From positions 14,585,501 through 14,649,500 of the forward strand of contig CP016211.1 in NCBI GenBank assembly GCA_001931535.1: a stretch of DNA of 64,000 bases, in the 5' to 3' direction. The notes under the pieces are model-generated. The model was not told the DNA's origin and did not search any database. It was given only the letters and a program-made list of their open reading frames with translations. The position numbers and the translations under genes are program-made. Positions 19,223-27,398 of the stretch are shown here, one piece after another; within the stretch, counting starts at the first letter, position 1; the number at the start of each line of letters is the position of its first letter. Source of the DNA: Minicystis rosea. GTDB lineage: Bacteria; Myxococcota_A; Polyangia; Polyangiales; Polyangiaceae.

Positions 19223-21646
19223 ATGAGAATCACGATCCCTTGTGCCTTCGTGCTCGCCCTCTCCACGGGAGGCTGTGCGACACGCGTAGACCCTGGCTTC
19301 ACCGGCGGCGCCGGCGGCACGAGCAGCACGACGGCCACGGGCACGGGCGGCGCTGGCACCGGCGGCGCCAACACGGGTGGCACCGGCGGCAGCGAATGCA
19401 AGACAGCCGTGGATTGTCCAGGCGTGGAGGGCGATTGCCAACATCGCACCTGTGAGAACGGCAAATGCGGTCTCGACCTCCCCGCCGCAGGGACGACGGC
19501 GGCCACGCAGACGGCCCACGACTGCAAGAAGAACCAGTGTAATGGCAAGGGCGCCGTGGAGACGGTCGCGGACGACACCGACATTCCCGACGACGACAAC
19601 CCCTGCACCGAAGACCTCTGCACGGACGGCGTGACTTCTCACGTCCCGATGGCGGCGGGGACGGTGTGCGGCACGTCCCTCGTCTGCGATGGCGCGAATG
19701 CCTGCGTTGGTTGCGTGATGGCGAGCGACTGCCCCGGTCAAGACACCGAGTGCAAGACCCGCAAGTGCACCGCCGGGAGCTGTGGATTCAACTTCACCGC
19801 CACGGGCACCGCGGTGGCCGCGCAGACGCCCCGCGACTGCAAGAAGAGCCAATGTGACGGCAACGGCAACATCGCCGCCGTGAACGACGACACCGATCTT
19901 CCGGTCGACAACAAGACTTGCACCAACGATGTTTGCAGCGGCGGGACGCCCTCGAATCCACCGGTGAGCGCGGGGACGCCCTGCAATCAAGACAACGGCA
20001 CGGTGTGCAACGCGCTCGGCGCCTGCGTCCAGTGCGTCACGGCGGCCACGTGCCCGGGCCAGGACACGGCGTGCAAGACCCGCACGTGCGTCGCCGGCAT
20101 GTGTGGGACGACCTTCGCGACGGTGGGCACCCCGGCCGGCACGCCCGTGGCGGGTGATTGCAAGAAGAGCCAATGCGACGGCAGCGGCAACCTCGTGAAC
20201 GTCGCCGACGACACCGACATCCCCGAAGATGGCAACGCGTGCACCAACGATCTCTGCAACAGCGGCACGCCCTCGCACACGTTCTCGCTCGCGGGCACGC
20301 CCTGCGCGGCGGGCACCGCCACCTGCAACGGAGCAGGCGAGTGCAGCGGCTGCGTGACGAGCACCGATTGCCCGGGGACCGACACCGAGTGTCGGGCCCG
20401 CGCCTGCGTCATGGGCCAATGCAGCTTCACGTACACCCCCGTGGGGACGGCGGCCGGCACGCAGACCTCCGGCGATTGTCATCAGGGCCAGTGTGACGGC
20501 GCGGGCAACATCGTCTCTGCCGTCGACGACGCCGACGTTCCCAACGATGGCAAGGAGTGCACGATCGACTCCTGCACGAACGGCGTCGTCGGGCACGTGA
20601 ACCTCGCGGCGGGCACCTTCTGCACGCAGGGCGGCGGCACCAAGTGCGACGCGAGCGGCAACTGCACGACGTGCACCGATGGCATCCAGAACGGCACCGA
20701 GACCGGCGTCGATTGCGGCGGCTCGTGCCCGTCGTGCGGCCCTGTGGTGATCTCCACGAGCCCGGCCGACGGCGCCACGTCCGTCGCCGTCTCGTCGACG
20801 ATCGGAATCACCTTCAGCGCGGCGATGAAGACCTCGACGCTGACCTATCAGACCACGGCAGGCGCCTGCACCGGCAGCGTGCAGGTTTCGGCCAATGGCT
20901 TCACGAGCTGCATCGGGATCGCATCGGCCGCCTTCTCCGGCGGCAACACCGTGATCACCCTCACGCCGTCCGCCGCGCTCACGGCCGCCACCACGTACAA
21001 GATCAGGGTCACCACCGCGGCGCAGTCTTCCGACAGCAAGCCCACGGCGGCGTACGACTCGAGCACCGGCTTCACCACGACCTCCGCGAGCTGCGCGGGC
21101 GCCGTCGTCATCAGCCAGGTCTACGGCGGCGGCGGGAACAGCGGCGCGACCTTGACCAACGACTACGTGGAGCTCCACAACCGCGGCGGCGCGACGGTGA
21201 GCGTCGCGGGCTGGTCGGTGCAATACGCGAGCGCGAGCGGCAACACCTGGTCGACCACCGCGCTCACGGGCTCCATCGCCGCGGGCAAGTTCTACCTGGT
21301 GAAGCTCGCGACCGGCGGCGCGGTCGGCAGCGCGCTCCCCACCGCGGACGCGACCGGCACCAGCAACATGAGCGCGTCGACCGGCAAGGTCGCGCTCGTG
21401 AGCAGCACGACCGCGCTGACCAGCGCTTGCCCGAGCGGCGGCAACCTCGTCGACTTGGTCGGCTACGGGAGCCCGTCTTGTTCCGAAGGCAGCTCCGCGG
21501 CGCCCGGCGGCTCGAATACCGCCGCCATGCTGCGCGCGGCGAACGGCTGTACCGACACGAACGTCAACGGCTCCGACTTCGCCACCGGTACGCCCAACCC
21601 GCGCAACAGCTCGAGCGCGGCCGTGTCCTGCACCTGCTCGCCCTGA
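19223..21646 (+). CDS. Cys-rich repeat lipoprotein with Ig-like and lamin-tail domains
   Basis: 807 aa. The signal peptide ends in STGGC (lipid Cys18) and a Gly/Thr linker follows. Residues about 59-490 are four repeats of about 105 residues, each with a DCPGxDTECKTRxC start, DCKKxQCDGxGN centre, DDTDxPxD loop and CTxDxCxxGxPS end. The first and fourth are more diverged. Next comes a Big_5/SbsA-type Ig-like domain (about 507-615: STSPADGATSVAVSSTIGI) and then a lamin-tail (LTD) domain (about 625-800: VVISQVYGGGGNSG, DYVELHN). This build suggests a disulfide-stabilised outer-membrane adhesin or scaffold. No catalytic motif is seen. Confidence 0.9.
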   Translation: MRITIPCAFVLALSTGGCATRVDPGFTGGAGGTSSTTATGTGGAGTGGANTGGTGGSECKTAVDCPGVEGDCQHRTCENGKCGLDLPAAGTTAATQTAHDCKKNQCNGKGAVETVADDTDIPDDDNPCTEDLCTDGVTSHVPMAAGTVCGTSLVCDGANACVGCVMASDCPGQDTECKTRKCTAGSCGFNFTATGTAVAAQTPRDCKKSQCDGNGNIAAVNDDTDLPVDNKTCTNDVCSGGTPSNPPVSAGTPCNQDNGTVCNALGACVQCVTAATCPGQDTACKTRTCVAGMCGTTFATVGTPAGTPVAGDCKKSQCDGSGNLVNVADDTDIPEDGNACTNDLCNSGTPSHTFSLAGTPCAAGTATCNGAGECSGCVTSTDCPGTDTECRARACVMGQCSFTYTPVGTAAGTQTSGDCHQGQCDGAGNIVSAVDDADVPNDGKECTIDSCTNGVVGHVNLAAGTFCTQGGGTKCDASGNCTTCTDGIQNGTETGVDCGGSCPSCGPVVISTSPADGATSVAVSSTIGITFSAAMKTSTLTYQTTAGACTGSVQVSANGFTSCIGIASAAFSGGNTVITLTPSAALTAATTYKIRVTTAAQSSDSKPTAAYDSSTGFTTTSASCAGAVVISQVYGGGGNSGATLTNDYVELHNRGGATVSVAGWSVQYASASGNTWSTTALTGSIAAGKFYLVKLATGGAVGSALPTADATGTSNMSASTGKVALVSSTTALTSACPSGGNLVDLVGYGSPSCSEGSSAAPGGSNTAAMLRAANGCTDTNVNGSDFATGTPNPRNSSSAAVSCTCSP

Positions 21647-21658
21647 TCCCACGGCGAA

Positions 21659-21691
21659 GGCGGGCCTCGCGCGCCTCGCCGGCGGCCCGCC
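21659..21691 (+). terminator. Hairpin after the Cys-rich lipoprotein gene
   Basis: GGCGGGCC (21659-21666) pairs perfectly with GGCCCGCC (21684-21691), 13 nt after the stop. It has no U-run. A probable terminator or transcript-end stabiliser. Confidence 0.45.
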
Positions 21692-21796
21692 CGAGCTCGT
21701 CCTCTCCCCACGCGCCCACCTCCCGCGAATTGCACGCGCACCCGCGGGAGGCCGGGCCCGGGCCGGCCCAGTACGGTGCCGAGCCTCGGAGGAACG

Positions 21797-22825
21797 ATGC
21801 TCTACACCACGCTCGGCAACACTGGTCTCGTCGTCTCGCGCCTCTCGCTCGGGACGATGACGTTCACCCACGGACATCGCAGCATCGCGTCGATCCACAA
21901 GGTCGAGGGGACGCTCGCCGACGCGCTCGTCGGGCGCGCGCTCGACGCAGGCGTGAACTTCTTCGACACCGCCGACTTCTATGCGGCGGGCGAGTCGGAG
22001 ACGCTGCTCGGCCGCGCGCTCGGCAAGCGGCGCAAGGACGTGATCATCACCACCAAGGCCGGCGTCCGCACCGGCGACGCGCTCACGCAGGCCGGCCTCT
22101 CGCGCCGCCACGTGCGGAGATCGGTCGACGAGAGCCTCGCCCGCCTCGGGACCGACTGGATCGACGTCTACGTCGCCCACGTCGACGACCCGCACACCCC
22201 GCTCGACGAGACGCTCTCGGCGCTCGACGACGTCGTGCGCGCTGGCAAGGTGCGCTACCTCGGCTTCTCCAACTGGCCGGCGTGGAAAGCGTCGGCGGCC
22301 GTCGAGATGCAGCGGGCGCGCGGGCTCGCGCCGTTCACGCACGGGCAGATGTGCTACTCGCTCCTGTCCCGCGACGTGGAGCGGGAAATCGCGCCCATGA
22401 TGCGCCACCACGGCCTCGGCATGACCGTGTGGAGCCCGCTCGCGGGCGGCTTTCTGTGCGGGAAGTACACCCGCGAAACGCTCTCCGATCCGTCGCGCCG
22501 CTACGGTGACTTCGACATCTTTCCGTTCGACAAGGAGCATGGCTTCGCGGTCGTCGAGCGCCTCCGCGCCGTGGCGAGCGCGCACGACGCGACCGTCGCG
22601 CAGGTCGCGATCGCGTGGCTCCTCGCCAAGCCCGTGGTGAGCAGCGTGATCCTGGGCGCGACCGCGCTCGCGCAGCTCGACGACACGCTGCGCGCCGCCT
22701 CGATCACGCTCGCACCGGCCGAGCTCGCTGCGCTCGACGAAGCCACCAAGCTCGCGCCCGCGTACCCCGGATGGTTCAGCGACATGGTCAGAGACGCGCC
22801 GCTCGCCCGCGTCCTCGGCCGCTGA
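21797..22825 (+). CDS. Aldo/keto reductase
   Basis: 342 aa; the ATG at 21797 has GGAGGAA just upstream, better than the in-frame ATG at 21776. The NADPH-dependent (alpha/beta)8 barrel family is shown by the tetrad Asp/Tyr in FFDTADFYAAGESE, Lys in VIITTKAG and His in DVYVAHVDDP. LGFSNWPAWK and the cofactor-end motif SVILGATALAQL are also present. It reduces aldehydes or ketones with NADPH; substrate unknown. It is followed after about 8-20 bp by ada on the same strand and may be cotranscribed. Confidence 0.93.
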   Translation: MLYTTLGNTGLVVSRLSLGTMTFTHGHRSIASIHKVEGTLADALVGRALDAGVNFFDTADFYAAGESETLLGRALGKRRKDVIITTKAGVRTGDALTQAGLSRRHVRRSVDESLARLGTDWIDVYVAHVDDPHTPLDETLSALDDVVRAGKVRYLGFSNWPAWKASAAVEMQRARGLAPFTHGQMCYSLLSRDVEREIAPMMRHHGLGMTVWSPLAGGFLCGKYTRETLSDPSRRYGDFDIFPFDKEHGFAVVERLRAVASAHDATVAQVAIAWLLAKPVVSSVILGATALAQLDDTLRAASITLAPAELAALDEATKLAPAYPGWFSDMVRDAPLARVLGR

Positions 22826-22832
22826 CGCTATC

Positions 22833-23879
22833 ATGTCGGCGCTCATGCCCACGCCCGCCCTCGAAGCCGACGATCGCTGGCGTGCGATCGTCGCGCGCGA
22901 TCGCGCTGCCGACGGCGCGTTCGTGTACGCGGTCCGCACGACGGGCATCTACTGCCGCCCATCGTGTGCCTCGCGGCAGCCGCGGCGCGAGAACGTCACG
23001 TTCTTCGCGACGCCCGCGGAGGCCGTGTCGGCGGGCTTCCGGGCGTGCCGCCGCTGCCGTCCGGCCGACGGCGATCCGCGCCGCGACGTCGCGCGCGTCG
23101 TCGTCGTCGCATGCCGGCACCTCGAGCGCGAGGCGGTGACGACGCGCCGCCTCGCCGAGGACGCCTCGCTCAGCGTTGCCCAGTTCCTTCGCCTCTTCCG
23201 CGCGCACACCGGCGTCTCGCCTCAAGCATGGCGACGCCGCGTGCTCGCCGAGCGCGCGCGGGAGACGCTCCCCGAAGCGCCCTCGGTCCTCGAGGCCGTG
23301 TTCGCCGCCGGCTACGCCTCGAGCAGCCGCTTCTACGAAGGCATTGGCCGCGAGCTCGGCATGGGCCCCGCCGAAGCGCGCGCCGGCGCTCGCGGTCGCG
23401 CGGTTTGCTATGCGACGCGCGCCTCTTCGCTCGGCGAGGTGCTCGTCGCGTGGACCGAGCGCGGCGTCTGCGACGTCGCCCTCGGTGACGACGCTGCCGA
23501 GATGATCGCCGCGCTTCGCACCCGCCTCCCGAACGCTGCGCTCGCGGAGCGCGCCCTCCCACCGTGGCTCGACGACGTGCTCGCCGTCGTCGATCGCGGT
23601 CACGCCCGCGAGGTGCCCCTCGACATCCAAGGCACCGCCTTCCAGGAGCGCGTGTGGGCCGCGCTGCGTCGCATCCCCGCGGGCGAAACGCGCACGTACC
23701 AAGAGATCGCCGCATCCATCGGCGCGCCCAAAGCCACGCGCGCCGTGGCGCGTGCCTGCGCATCGAACCGAATCGCAGTGCTCGTCCCCTGCCACCGCGT
23801 CGTTCGCTCCGACGGAGACCCATCCGGATACCGATGGGGCCCGCAGCGCAAGCGCGCCTTGATCGATCGAGAACGTTGA
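22833..23879 (+). CDS. ada: Ada: methylated-DNA repair protein and regulator
   Basis: 348 aa, full length. N-terminal zinc domain: Cys41, Cys45, Cys72 and Cys75 (CRPSCASR, ACRRCR) match the four Cys of E. coli Ada with a constant offset of three; Cys41 is the expected phosphotriester methyl acceptor. An AraC-type helix-turn-helix half follows (about 95-185). The C-terminus is an O6-methylguanine-DNA methyltransferase domain with the active-site PCHRVV (Cys320). It repairs alkylated DNA by accepting methyl groups and becomes an activator when methylated. An in-frame ATG at 22845 is an alternative start. Confidence 0.95.
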   Translation: MSALMPTPALEADDRWRAIVARDRAADGAFVYAVRTTGIYCRPSCASRQPRRENVTFFATPAEAVSAGFRACRRCRPADGDPRRDVARVVVVACRHLEREAVTTRRLAEDASLSVAQFLRLFRAHTGVSPQAWRRRVLAERARETLPEAPSVLEAVFAAGYASSSRFYEGIGRELGMGPAEARAGARGRAVCYATRASSLGEVLVAWTERGVCDVALGDDAAEMIAALRTRLPNAALAERALPPWLDDVLAVVDRGHAREVPLDIQGTAFQERVWAALRRIPAGETRTYQEIAASIGAPKATRAVARACASNRIAVLVPCHRVVRSDGDPSGYRWGPQRKRALIDRER

Positions 23880-23927
23880 GCGCCCTCGCGCATCGAGCAG
23901 CGGCGTCGTGCCCGCGCGAGACGCGAA

Positions 23928-23957
23928 GAGGCCGCCTCGGATCCTCGAGGCGGCCTC
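23928..23957. terminator. Perfect 12-bp hairpin between ada and the thioredoxin gene
   Basis: GAGGCCGCCTCG (23928-23939), loop GATCCT, CGAGGCGGCCTC (23946-23957). It sits between convergent genes ending at 23879 (plus) and 23980 (minus), so it probably terminates both. Confidence 0.6.
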
Positions 23958-23979
23958 TCGAATGGGCCCGTCGAACAAA

Positions 23980-24831
23980 TCAGGGATTCGGCTCGGCCAG
24001 CAGCGTCTGCACGAGCTTCTCCATCTCCCGGTGCCGCCCCGGATCGAAGCCCACGAACGCTTCGCGGATCACGCCCTTCTTGTCGATCAGGAACATCGTC
24101 GGCAGCGCATTGACCCCGTAGGCCGCGTTCACCCCGCCGTCGCTCGCGTCCGACGCGACCGTGTACGTCATCCCCATCGCCTGCGAGGCCTGCGCGGCGA
24201 CGGTCACCGGATCGGTGGTGAAGCCGATCACCGTCAGCCCCTGCGCGCCGTACGTCGAATGAAGCTGCGCGAGCTTGGGCGCGATCATGCGGCAGGGCCC
24301 GCACCACGAGGCCCAGAAGTCGACCAGCACCACCTTCCCGCGCAGGGCGGCGATGTTCGGCGGCAGCGATCCCGAGACCGCCACCGCGCTCTTCCAGGTC
24401 GGCGCGAAGGTGCCGAGCTTGTCGAGGCGGAGGATCTCTTCGTTCCCCGGGAACGCCACGAGCGCCGCGGTCACGCTGCGCTCCACGCCGGCGTGCTTGA
24501 TCTTCAGCGCCATCGGGTTGCCCGGCCCGATCAGCGCGACCCGCGCGATGAGCTGGCTCACCTCGTCGATGGCGACGCCGTCGGCCGTGATGATGGTGTC
24601 GCCGTCGACGATGCCGGCCTTCGCGGCGGGCGAGTGATTGACCACGTGCTTGGCCAGCACGCCGCCCGGGCTCTTTTCCAACGCGACACCGAGCCAAGCG
24701 CGGCGCGACGCTTCTTGTGCGGTCGCCGACCGCGGCACGAGCGCGCCGGCGGCGAGCCCGACGGCGGCGAGGGTCACAGCAACGAGAGCGCCGCGGAGCG
24801 CACGAGTCGGCCGGATCGGAGCGCGAGGCAT
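23980..24831 (-). CDS. Exported PDZ-thioredoxin (TlpA-like) protein
   Basis: 283 aa. A signal peptide/anchor (residues 10-38, ending SATAQ) is followed by a PDZ domain (about 45-125: WLGVALEKSPGGVLAKHVV, SPAAKAGIVDGDTIITADG). A TlpA/ResA-type thioredoxin fold comes next, with WASWCGPC (Cys177, Cys180) and the cis-Pro in NALPTMFLID. It would reduce or isomerise disulfides in periplasmic proteins, with the PDZ domain likely choosing partners. Fusion of PDZ and TlpA is less usual. Its start lies only 25 bp from the divergent start of a CxxCH lipoprotein gene. Thioredoxins of this type help cytochrome c maturation, which suggests a link. Confidence 0.9.
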   Translation of the reverse strand: MPRAPIRPTRALRGALVAVTLAAVGLAAGALVPRSATAQEASRRAWLGVALEKSPGGVLAKHVVNHSPAAKAGIVDGDTIITADGVAIDEVSQLIARVALIGPGNPMALKIKHAGVERSVTAALVAFPGNEEILRLDKLGTFAPTWKSAVAVSGSLPPNIAALRGKVVLVDFWASWCGPCRMIAPKLAQLHSTYGAQGLTVIGFTTDPVTVAAQASQAMGMTYTVASDASDGGVNAAYGVNALPTMFLIDKKGVIREAFVGFDPGRHREMEKLVQTLLAEPNP

Positions 24832-24856
24832 CGATTCAGTGTAGCATCCCCGCCCC

Positions 24857-25420
24857 GTGCGGTCCCGCGGTCGAAAGGCTTGGTTCAGCGTGCTTTCGGG
24901 ATGTGCGCTCGCCGCCGGCCTCTCGTCGTGTGCCAGCCGATCGACACCGGCCCGCGTCGCCTCGACCTCTGCCGATGCCGGTTGGGTCGATCCCTCCACG
25001 TCATCGCCGCGCGCCGCGCCTCCGCGCGCCTCCGCGCCCTTGGAGCGCTGGGATCTCGACGCGCAGCTCAAGACCCTGCGTCCCGTCGTCAAGCGCGCCG
25101 CCGCCTCCGGGCATCTCACCGGCGAGCTCGAGGCCGATGTCCTCGCGGGCTCCGCGGGCACGTACCCCGTCCTCGGCCCGGAGAGTCGGGTCCCGCCCGG
25201 CGCCACGTTGGTCGAGCGCCTCTTCGAGCCGGGCGGCGCTTCGCCCGTGGCCTACTTCGTCATGGTGAAGCGACCTCCAGGCTTCGACCCGGGCGGCAAC
25301 GACTGGGAGTACCTCGTCGTCACCCCGGGCGGATCCATCGAGCAGCGCGGCCCGTTGCCCCTCTGTGCCCGCTGCCATGCCGAGGCGCCTCACGACCGTC
25401 TCTTCGGCGCCGCCCGTTGA
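24857..25420 (+). CDS. Lipoprotein with cytochrome P460-like domain (single CxxCH)
   Basis: 187 aa with a GTG start. The signal peptide ends in LSSC (lipid Cys24). The C-half carries the P460-like pattern VAYFVMVKRPPGFDPGGNDW, then EYLVV, and ends with LCARCHAEAPHDRLFG, where CARCH is a c-type heme-binding motif. P460-type cytochromes handle small nitrogen compounds in some bacteria, but this copy is short and the activity cannot be assigned. The divergent thioredoxin gene starts 25 bp away, so their promoters must overlap. Confidence 0.75.
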   Translation: MRSRGRKAWFSVLSGCALAAGLSSCASRSTPARVASTSADAGWVDPSTSSPRAAPPRASAPLERWDLDAQLKTLRPVVKRAAASGHLTGELEADVLAGSAGTYPVLGPESRVPPGATLVERLFEPGGASPVAYFVMVKRPPGFDPGGNDWEYLVVTPGGSIEQRGPLPLCARCHAEAPHDRLFGAAR

Positions 25421-26060
25421 GCCCGCCCGTCGACTCCGCAAAGATTGCAGACTCAGACCCCCAGCACGACAGCGATGCCCTTCGTGCCGTCGATCCGTCC
25501 TCGGCCCCGACCGCGCGAACAGCGAGCAATACGCGGATATTCCCGCGGCCGAGATTCTCGGGACGGCCCGATCCCGTCGGCACCGTCCGGTTGGCACGGA
25601 CGCTGCTCTAGGCCGGACACCGCGGTTCGCTGAGGGCTGCAGCGTCGCGGTGCTTCTTCTTTTTCGACGAGCTTGCGCTTCACCGCTCGGGCTTCGCTTG
25701 CCTCACTTGCACTCGTTGGCTTCGTGACCTCCCGTGGTCTTGGTGATCGATCACGGGTCGTGCTTGGCGTCGCTTGCTCTCGGGCCGGGCTGATCCTTCG
25801 GGCTGTCCGGCCCAACTTGGCCGTCTTGGCGTCTTGCTGGTGCGGCTTCGCTTGCGAGAGCTTGGCTTACGGCTTCCCTTCGATCTTTCTCGACCTTCAC
25901 GCACTTCGATGCGCGACCTTCCCGATGGGGAGCGTCGCGCATCTCGCTTTTGTGGCCTGCATGCCCCGGGGGCCGGGCCGCGGAGGCGGGCTCGATGCCG
26001 CGATCGCCCGCATCTTGGCGGGCCTCCAGAAAATTTCCGACCCCACCCGCATAGCAATGC
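25421..26060. other. Gene-poor segment upstream of tRNA-Arg
   Basis: About 640 bp without a supportable gene. One strand is rich in GCTT/CTTG words and the other is purine-rich. Frames that stay open (for example plus 25673-26086, minus 25453-25815) have Arg/Ser/Pro-rich composition and no ribosome binding site. It could be decayed sequence next to the tRNA, a common site for insertions, but I found no att repeat or integrase. Confidence 0.5.
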
Positions 26061-26087
26061 TTGACATTCTCGACGCCAAAGCATAAA
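26061..26087 (+). promoter_or_regulatory. Sigma-70-type promoter for tRNA-Arg
   Basis: A consensus -35 TTGACA (26061-26066) is followed by CATAAA (26082-26087, 15-bp spacing; or a register one or two bases later). It is about 50 bp upstream of the tRNA. The AT-rich -10 stands out in this GC-rich DNA. Confidence 0.55.
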
Positions 26088-26137
26088 CGGCGTGTCCCTC
26101 GTCGCGAAGCAGAGCACGCTCTGCAACGCGGTGTCGG

Positions 26138-26211
26138 GCGTCCATAGCTCAGCTGGATAGAGCATCGGCCTACGAAGCCGGGGGTCGGAAGTTCGAATCT
26201 TCCTGGACGCG
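26138..26211 (+). tRNA. tRNA-Arg (anticodon ACG)
   Basis: A 74-nt cloverleaf: acceptor GCGTCCA/TGGACGC (7 bp), D stem GCTC/GAGC, anticodon stem TCGGC/GCCGG with loop CTACGAA (anticodon ACG), T stem GGAAG/CTTCC with loop TTCGAAT, discriminator G. CCA is not encoded (CTA follows), so it must be added after transcription. ACG tRNA-Arg normally has A34 changed to inosine to read CGU, CGC and CGA. Confidence 0.95.
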
Positions 26212-26227
26212 CTACAGATGATGAATC

Positions 26228-26258
26228 GGGGCCCTCGGCCCCTCCGACCGAAAGGTCG
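26228..26258 (+). terminator. Two tandem hairpins after tRNA-Arg
   Basis: GGGGCC-CTC-GGCCCC (26228-26242) and then CGACC-GAAA-GGTCG with a GNRA tetraloop (26245-26258) start 16 nt after the tRNA. They probably stop transcription or guide 3' processing. There is no U-run. Confidence 0.45.
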
Positions 26259-26461
26259 AGCCGCGCTCGAAGCGTCGCGGAGCCACACGGCCCGCGACGC
26301 TCCTTGCAGACGTGATGAGCGTCAGCGAAGTGGTCGCCCGTGAGCCCTCATCGGTGCTCGTGGCGGCGCGAGGCTGGCCCCCTGGGTCGCTCGCTGCTCG
26401 GCGCATCCTCGCACCAGGCATCCGCCTGGGTGGCCTTCCCATCGTCGCGCCCGCGAGCGGG

Positions 26462-27052
26462 TCACGGTGTCGTGCTTGCCGACGGCGCTGGAGCTAGGGG
26501 CATCGGCGCTCGAGGGAACCGCCCGAACAGCGTCGCGCTCAGCTTCTTGATCTCCGCGCGCTCCGCCTCCGTGGGCGGTCGCGAGCCGACCCCGTAGAAC
26601 TTGTACCCTCCCCCCATGGCGTCGCTGCCCCGCCGGCGCGGGCAAGGATCGGGCGGCGGCCATGCGTAGGGCTCGATCTCGTGCGCGAGTGCCACGAGCC
26701 GCGCCGTCGTCTCGTCGTGCCTGACCTCCTCGGTGCGCGTACGCGGGTGAGCCGTCGTCGTCACCACGCGGTGGTCGTCATGGAGCACGACATGCTCGTT
26801 GAGCCCCGCGACGCCGCCGGCCCACCACACATCGAGGACGAGCCCCCGACCCTTCGGCTTCTGCGCGACGAACGCCGCCCTGGGCGTCTCCGCGAGGCAG
26901 ATCCAATACGTGATCTCCCCTGTAGCGTGCAGGGCCGTGAAGACATAGCCGGACACGAAGACCGCCAGCGTGGCGACGGGCACCCAGTGCCACCGTCGCC
27001 GCATCCAGGTCCGTAAGCGATGCGGTGCGGCCTCGTGCTCGACGTCGAACAT
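26462..27052 (-). CDS. Hypothetical single-pass membrane protein
   Basis: 196 aa. The N-terminus is basic (HRLRTWMRRRWHW) and runs into one membrane helix (VPVATLAVFVSGYVFTAL). The remainder is a soluble domain with DVWWAGGVAGLNEHVVLHDD, IEPYAWPPPDPCPRRR and GGGYKFYGVGSRPPTEAERAE, ending in a Pro/Ala tail. The composition is protein-like and unlike its shadows. No family recognised. It is divergent from the poly-gamma-glutamate-hydrolase-like gene at 27399. Confidence 0.7.
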   Translation of the reverse strand: MFDVEHEAAPHRLRTWMRRRWHWVPVATLAVFVSGYVFTALHATGEITYWICLAETPRAAFVAQKPKGRGLVLDVWWAGGVAGLNEHVVLHDDHRVVTTTAHPRTRTEEVRHDETTARLVALAHEIEPYAWPPPDPCPRRRGSDAMGGGYKFYGVGSRPPTEAERAEIKKLSATLFGRFPRAPMPLAPAPSASTTP

Positions 27053-27398
27053 GCGCCTGCGACACGCGGCGCCGTAAAGGATTGGCTCGCTGCCCTCGCG
27101 CGCTCGCTTGCCTGCGTGAGCACATGCGCGCCCGTCCTTCGAGCGAGGTCAGCGAGGCCGTCGGCGCACGTGCGCGAGCGCCGACATGCTCACCGCTGAT
27201 CCCGCGACGGCCTCGCGAGCGCGCGGCTGTTCGGGCTTCGCTGCACCCGTGTGCGGCGTGCACCGTGCGCTGTGCGCGCACGTGCAAGCACACAGCATCG
27301 ACGACGAGCCCAGATCGCAAATCGGCCCGATTTCCGCGATTTTCGCGCGTGATGAGCGTGGCACTCGAGCTGCACAAGGGGCGCTCGGAGGTGAGCAC
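27053..27398. other. 346-bp gap between divergent genes
   Basis: It must hold both promoters. GGAGGTGAG at 27387-27395 is the ribosome binding site of the plus-strand gene. No clear promoter pair, repeat or gene is seen in the rest. Confidence 0.5.

Noticed and set aside
18983..22948. A 1321-codon open frame on the minus strand
   Set aside because: It is antisense to the Cys-rich lipoprotein and the aldo/keto reductase. Its product is Arg/Ala/Gly-rich with no motif. Long antisense frames are expected at this GC content.
25689..26288. Minus-strand frame over the tRNA reading SRKIRTSDPRL
   Set aside because: This peptide is a familiar false product of antisense tRNA genes. The tRNA cloverleaf is complete.
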